Shown here piece by piece: positions 61,961 to 64,000 of a DNA stretch of 64,000 bases (position 1 is its first letter; each line of letters opens with the position of its first letter). Both the position numbers and the translations under genes were made by a program. Source of the stretch: Euonymus europaeus (lineage: Eukaryota; Streptophyta; Magnoliopsida; Celastrales; Celastraceae); the NCBI GenBank assembly GCA_963580455.1, contig OY756965.1:7390501-7454500 (forward strand). The letters are read 5' to 3'. Below the pieces are notes generated by a model, which was given only the letters and a program-made list of their open reading frames with translations, was not told the DNA's origin and ran no database searches.

Positions 61961-63059
61961 TGATGGTTCGAAGTTGCTCAACTGTCTCTGTGGCGGAGAT
62001 TTTAACGATTTTGTCCATTTCTAATAGAAAGTTGGTGTTCTGGCATCGAAATAATCTCGGACCCTTATACTCGTAAAATTTGACATAGAAGAACAATAAA
62101 AAGTGTACACGGAGCAACTTTGATGGTCCGAAGTTGCTCAACTCTCTTTATGGAGGGGCTTTTAATGATTTTGTCCATTTGTCATAGAAAGTTGTTGCTT
62201 TGGCATCGATATAATCTCTAAAGCTTATACTCGTCAAATTTGACATAGAAGAATAACAAAAAGTGTACACCGAGCAACTTTGATGGTCCGAACTTGAGCT
62301 CTCTCTATGGTGGAGCTTTTAACAGTTTTGTCAATTTGTAACCGAACGTTGTTGTTTTGGAATCGAAATAATCGACGAAGCTTATACTCGTAAAATTGGA
62401 CGTAGAAGAACAATAAAGGGTTTGCACCGAGCAACTTTGATGGTCCGAAGTTGCTCAACTCTCTCTATGGAGGAGCTTTAACGGTTTTATCCATTTGTAA
62501 CTGAAAGTTATTGTTTTGCCATCGAAATAATCTACGAAGCTTATACTCATAAAGTTGGACATAGGAGACCAATAAAAAGTGTACACCGACCAACTTGGAT
62601 GGTCCGAAGTTGCTCAACTCTCTCTATGGAGGAGCTTTTAACGGTTTTGTCCATTTGTAACTGAAAATCATTGTTTTGGCATCGAAATAATCTACGAAGC
62701 TTATACTCGTAAAGTTGGACATAGAAGAACAATAAAAAGTGTACACCGAGCAACTTTGATGGTCCGACGTTGCTCAACTCTCTCTATGGAGGTGCTTTTA
62801 ACGGTTTTGTCCATTTGTAACTGAAAGTTGTTGTTTTGGCATCGAAATAATCTACAAAGCTTATAGTTGTAAAATTGGACATATAAGAACAATAAGAAGT
62901 GTACATCGAGCAAGTTTGATGGTCCGAAGTTGCTCAACTCTATCTATGGATGAGCTTTTAACGGTTTTGTCCATTTGTAATAGAAAGTCGTTGTTTTGGA
63001 ATCGCAATAATCTACGAAGCTTATACTCGTAAAATTGGACAAAGAAGAACAATAAAAAG

Positions 63060-64000
63060 TGTACACCGAGCAAGTTTGATGGTTCGAAGTTGCTCAACTA
63101 TCTCTATGGAGGAGCTTTTAACGGTTTTGTCCATTTGTCATAGAAAGTTGGTGTTTTGGTATCGAAATAATCTCGGAAGGTTATACTTGTAAAATTTGAC
63201 ACAAAAGAACAATAAAAAGTGTACACCGAGAAAGTTTGTTGGTCCGAAGTTGAGCTCTCTCTATGGTGGAGCTTTTAGCGGTTTTGTCTATTTGTAATAG
63301 AAAGTTGTTGTTTTAGCATCGGAATAATCTACGAAGCTTCTACTCGTAAAATTTGACATAGAAAAACAACAAAAAGTGTAAACCGAGCAACTTTGATGGT
63401 ACAAAGTTGCTCAACTCTCTCTATGGAGGTGCTTTTAACGGTTTTATCCATTTGTAATTGAAAGTTGTTGTTTTGGCATCAAAATAATCTACAAAGCTTA
63501 TACTCGTAAAAATGGACATAGAAGAACAATAAAAAGTGTACACCGAGCAAGTTTGATGGTTCGAAGTTGCTCAACTATCTCTATGGAGGTGCTTTTAACG
63601 GTTTTGTCCATTTGTCATAGAAAGTTGGTGTTTTGGTATCGAAATAATGTCGGAAGGTTATACTTGTAAAATTTGACACAAAAGAACAATAAAAAGTGTA
63701 CACCGAGAAAGTTTGTTGGTCCGAAGTTGAGCTCTCTCTATGGTGGAGCTTTTAGCGGTTTTGTCTATTTGTAATAGAAAGTTGTTGTTTTAGCATCGGA
63801 ATAATCTACGAAGCTTCTACTCGTAAAATTTGACATAGAAAAACAACAAAAAGTGTAAACCGAGCAACTTTGATGGTACAAAGTTGCTCAACTCTCTCTA
63901 TGGAGGTGCTTTTAACGTTTTTATCAATTTGTAATTGAAAGTTGTTGTTTTGGCATCAAAATAATCTACAAAGCTTATACTCGTAAAGTTGGACATAGAA
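63060..64000. repeat. 477-bp three-monomer tandem duplication running off the right edge
   Basis: Monomers at 63166, 63323 and 63483 pair with 63643, 63800 and 63960. Shared rare markers are GAGAAAGTTTGTTGGTCCG, TTTTAGCGG, TTTTAGCATCGG and GATGGTACAAAGTTGC. The monomer at 63483 is a hybrid of a 63960-like 5' part (CATCAAAATAATCTACAAAG) and a 63006-like 3' part (GATGGTTCGAAG, CTATCTCTATGG). The repeat may continue beyond the window. Confidence 0.87.

Larger units (their letters stand above)
1..64000. repeat. Satellite DNA array of ~160-bp monomers spanning the whole window
   Basis: The conserved AATAATC (or a one-base variant) recurs every 154-161 bp from base 17 to base 63960, giving about 404 monomers, all in the same orientation. 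The 160-bp consensus is about 37% G+C. It carries AAGCTT at monomer positions 12-17, ACAATAAAAAGTGTACACC at about 44-62, a 28-bp dyad at 63-90, a CT tract at 89-100 and TTAACGGTTTTGTCC at about 113-127. No unique DNA interrupts it, so every gene-free stretch in the window is satellite. Array size and nested higher-order repeats are typical of eukaryotic centromeric or pericentromeric satellite; the centromeric role is inference. I could not match the monomer to a named family. Confidence 0.97.
53551..64000. repeat. Region E: flanking array with short, changing higher-order periods
   Basis: About 66 monomers of 154-161 bp follow the HOR array. Local periods of four, nine, four and three monomers replace the 14-monomer order. 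Block relationships also cross the region: monomers at 56150-56627 resemble 61890-62367 (offset 5740), and 58059-58539 resemble 62526-63006 (offset about 4467). From 53551 to about 54614 the monomers (starts 53598, 53758, 53918, 54078, 54235, 54395, 54554) form no local repeat that I could see. Confidence 0.88.

Noticed and set aside
1..64000. CRISPR array
   Set aside because: The repeat is contiguous at about 160 bp with no unique spacers between short direct repeats, and no cas genes are present.
1..64000. Assignment to a named ~160-bp satellite family or a species
   Set aside because: Several plant satellites have similar monomer length, but I cannot match the sequence to any of them from memory with confidence. 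A database search with the monomer would decide.
1..64000. tRNA, rRNA or other structured RNA genes
   Set aside because: No unique segment exists to hold them, and the only recurrent secondary structure is the short satellite dyad.

Overview
The whole 64 kb window is one uninterrupted satellite DNA array. About 404 head-to-tail monomers of about 160 bp lie in a single orientation from the first base to the last. I found no protein gene, RNA gene, transposon insertion, CRISPR array or unique spacer. This points to a eukaryotic chromosome, most likely centromeric or pericentromeric heterochromatin. The consensus monomer is about 37% G+C and most copies carry one HindIII site (AAGCTT). Monomer length and multi-level repeat organisation resemble plant or animal centromeric satellites, but I do not recognise the family and cannot name the species.

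Numbering the monomer from the conserved AATAATC, the landmarks are: AAGCTT at 12-17, TCGTAAAATT near 23-32, ACAATAAAAAGTGTACACC near 44-62, a perfect 9-bp dyad (GAGCAACTT, 10-nt loop, AAGTTGCTC) at 63-90, a CT-rich tract at 89-100, CTTTTAACGGTTTTGTCC near 110-127, and a 3' end of TTTTGGCATCG. Almost all monomers are 154-161 bp. Only two truncated forms exist: a 119-bp form, once in each higher-order unit, and a single 130-bp form at 26301.

Layout. (A) 1 to about 14376: diverged, irregularly ordered monomers with local amplifications such as a tripled 317-bp dimer at 4.0-4.95 kb. (B) About 14377-22970: two directly adjacent, nearly identical 4297-bp copies of 27 monomers each. (C) About 22971-28347: irregular array with a 793-bp five-monomer duplication, related seven- and five-monomer blocks and the 130-bp monomer. 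(D) 28348 to about 53550: a higher-order repeat (HOR) of 14 monomers, 2194 bp, present as 11 units. Unit 1 has 15 monomers, unit 3 has 16, and a three-monomer fragment lies between units 5 and 6. (E) About 53551-64000: flanking array with shorter and changing higher-order periods (639, about 1435, 640 and 477 bp).

The array reads as a record of unequal exchange and gene conversion. The middle HOR units differ by only a few bases, the edge units are more diverged, and several junctions are hybrid monomers made from two parental types. Many open reading frames of 60-148 codons, mostly on the minus strand, come from the repeat and are not annotated as genes.
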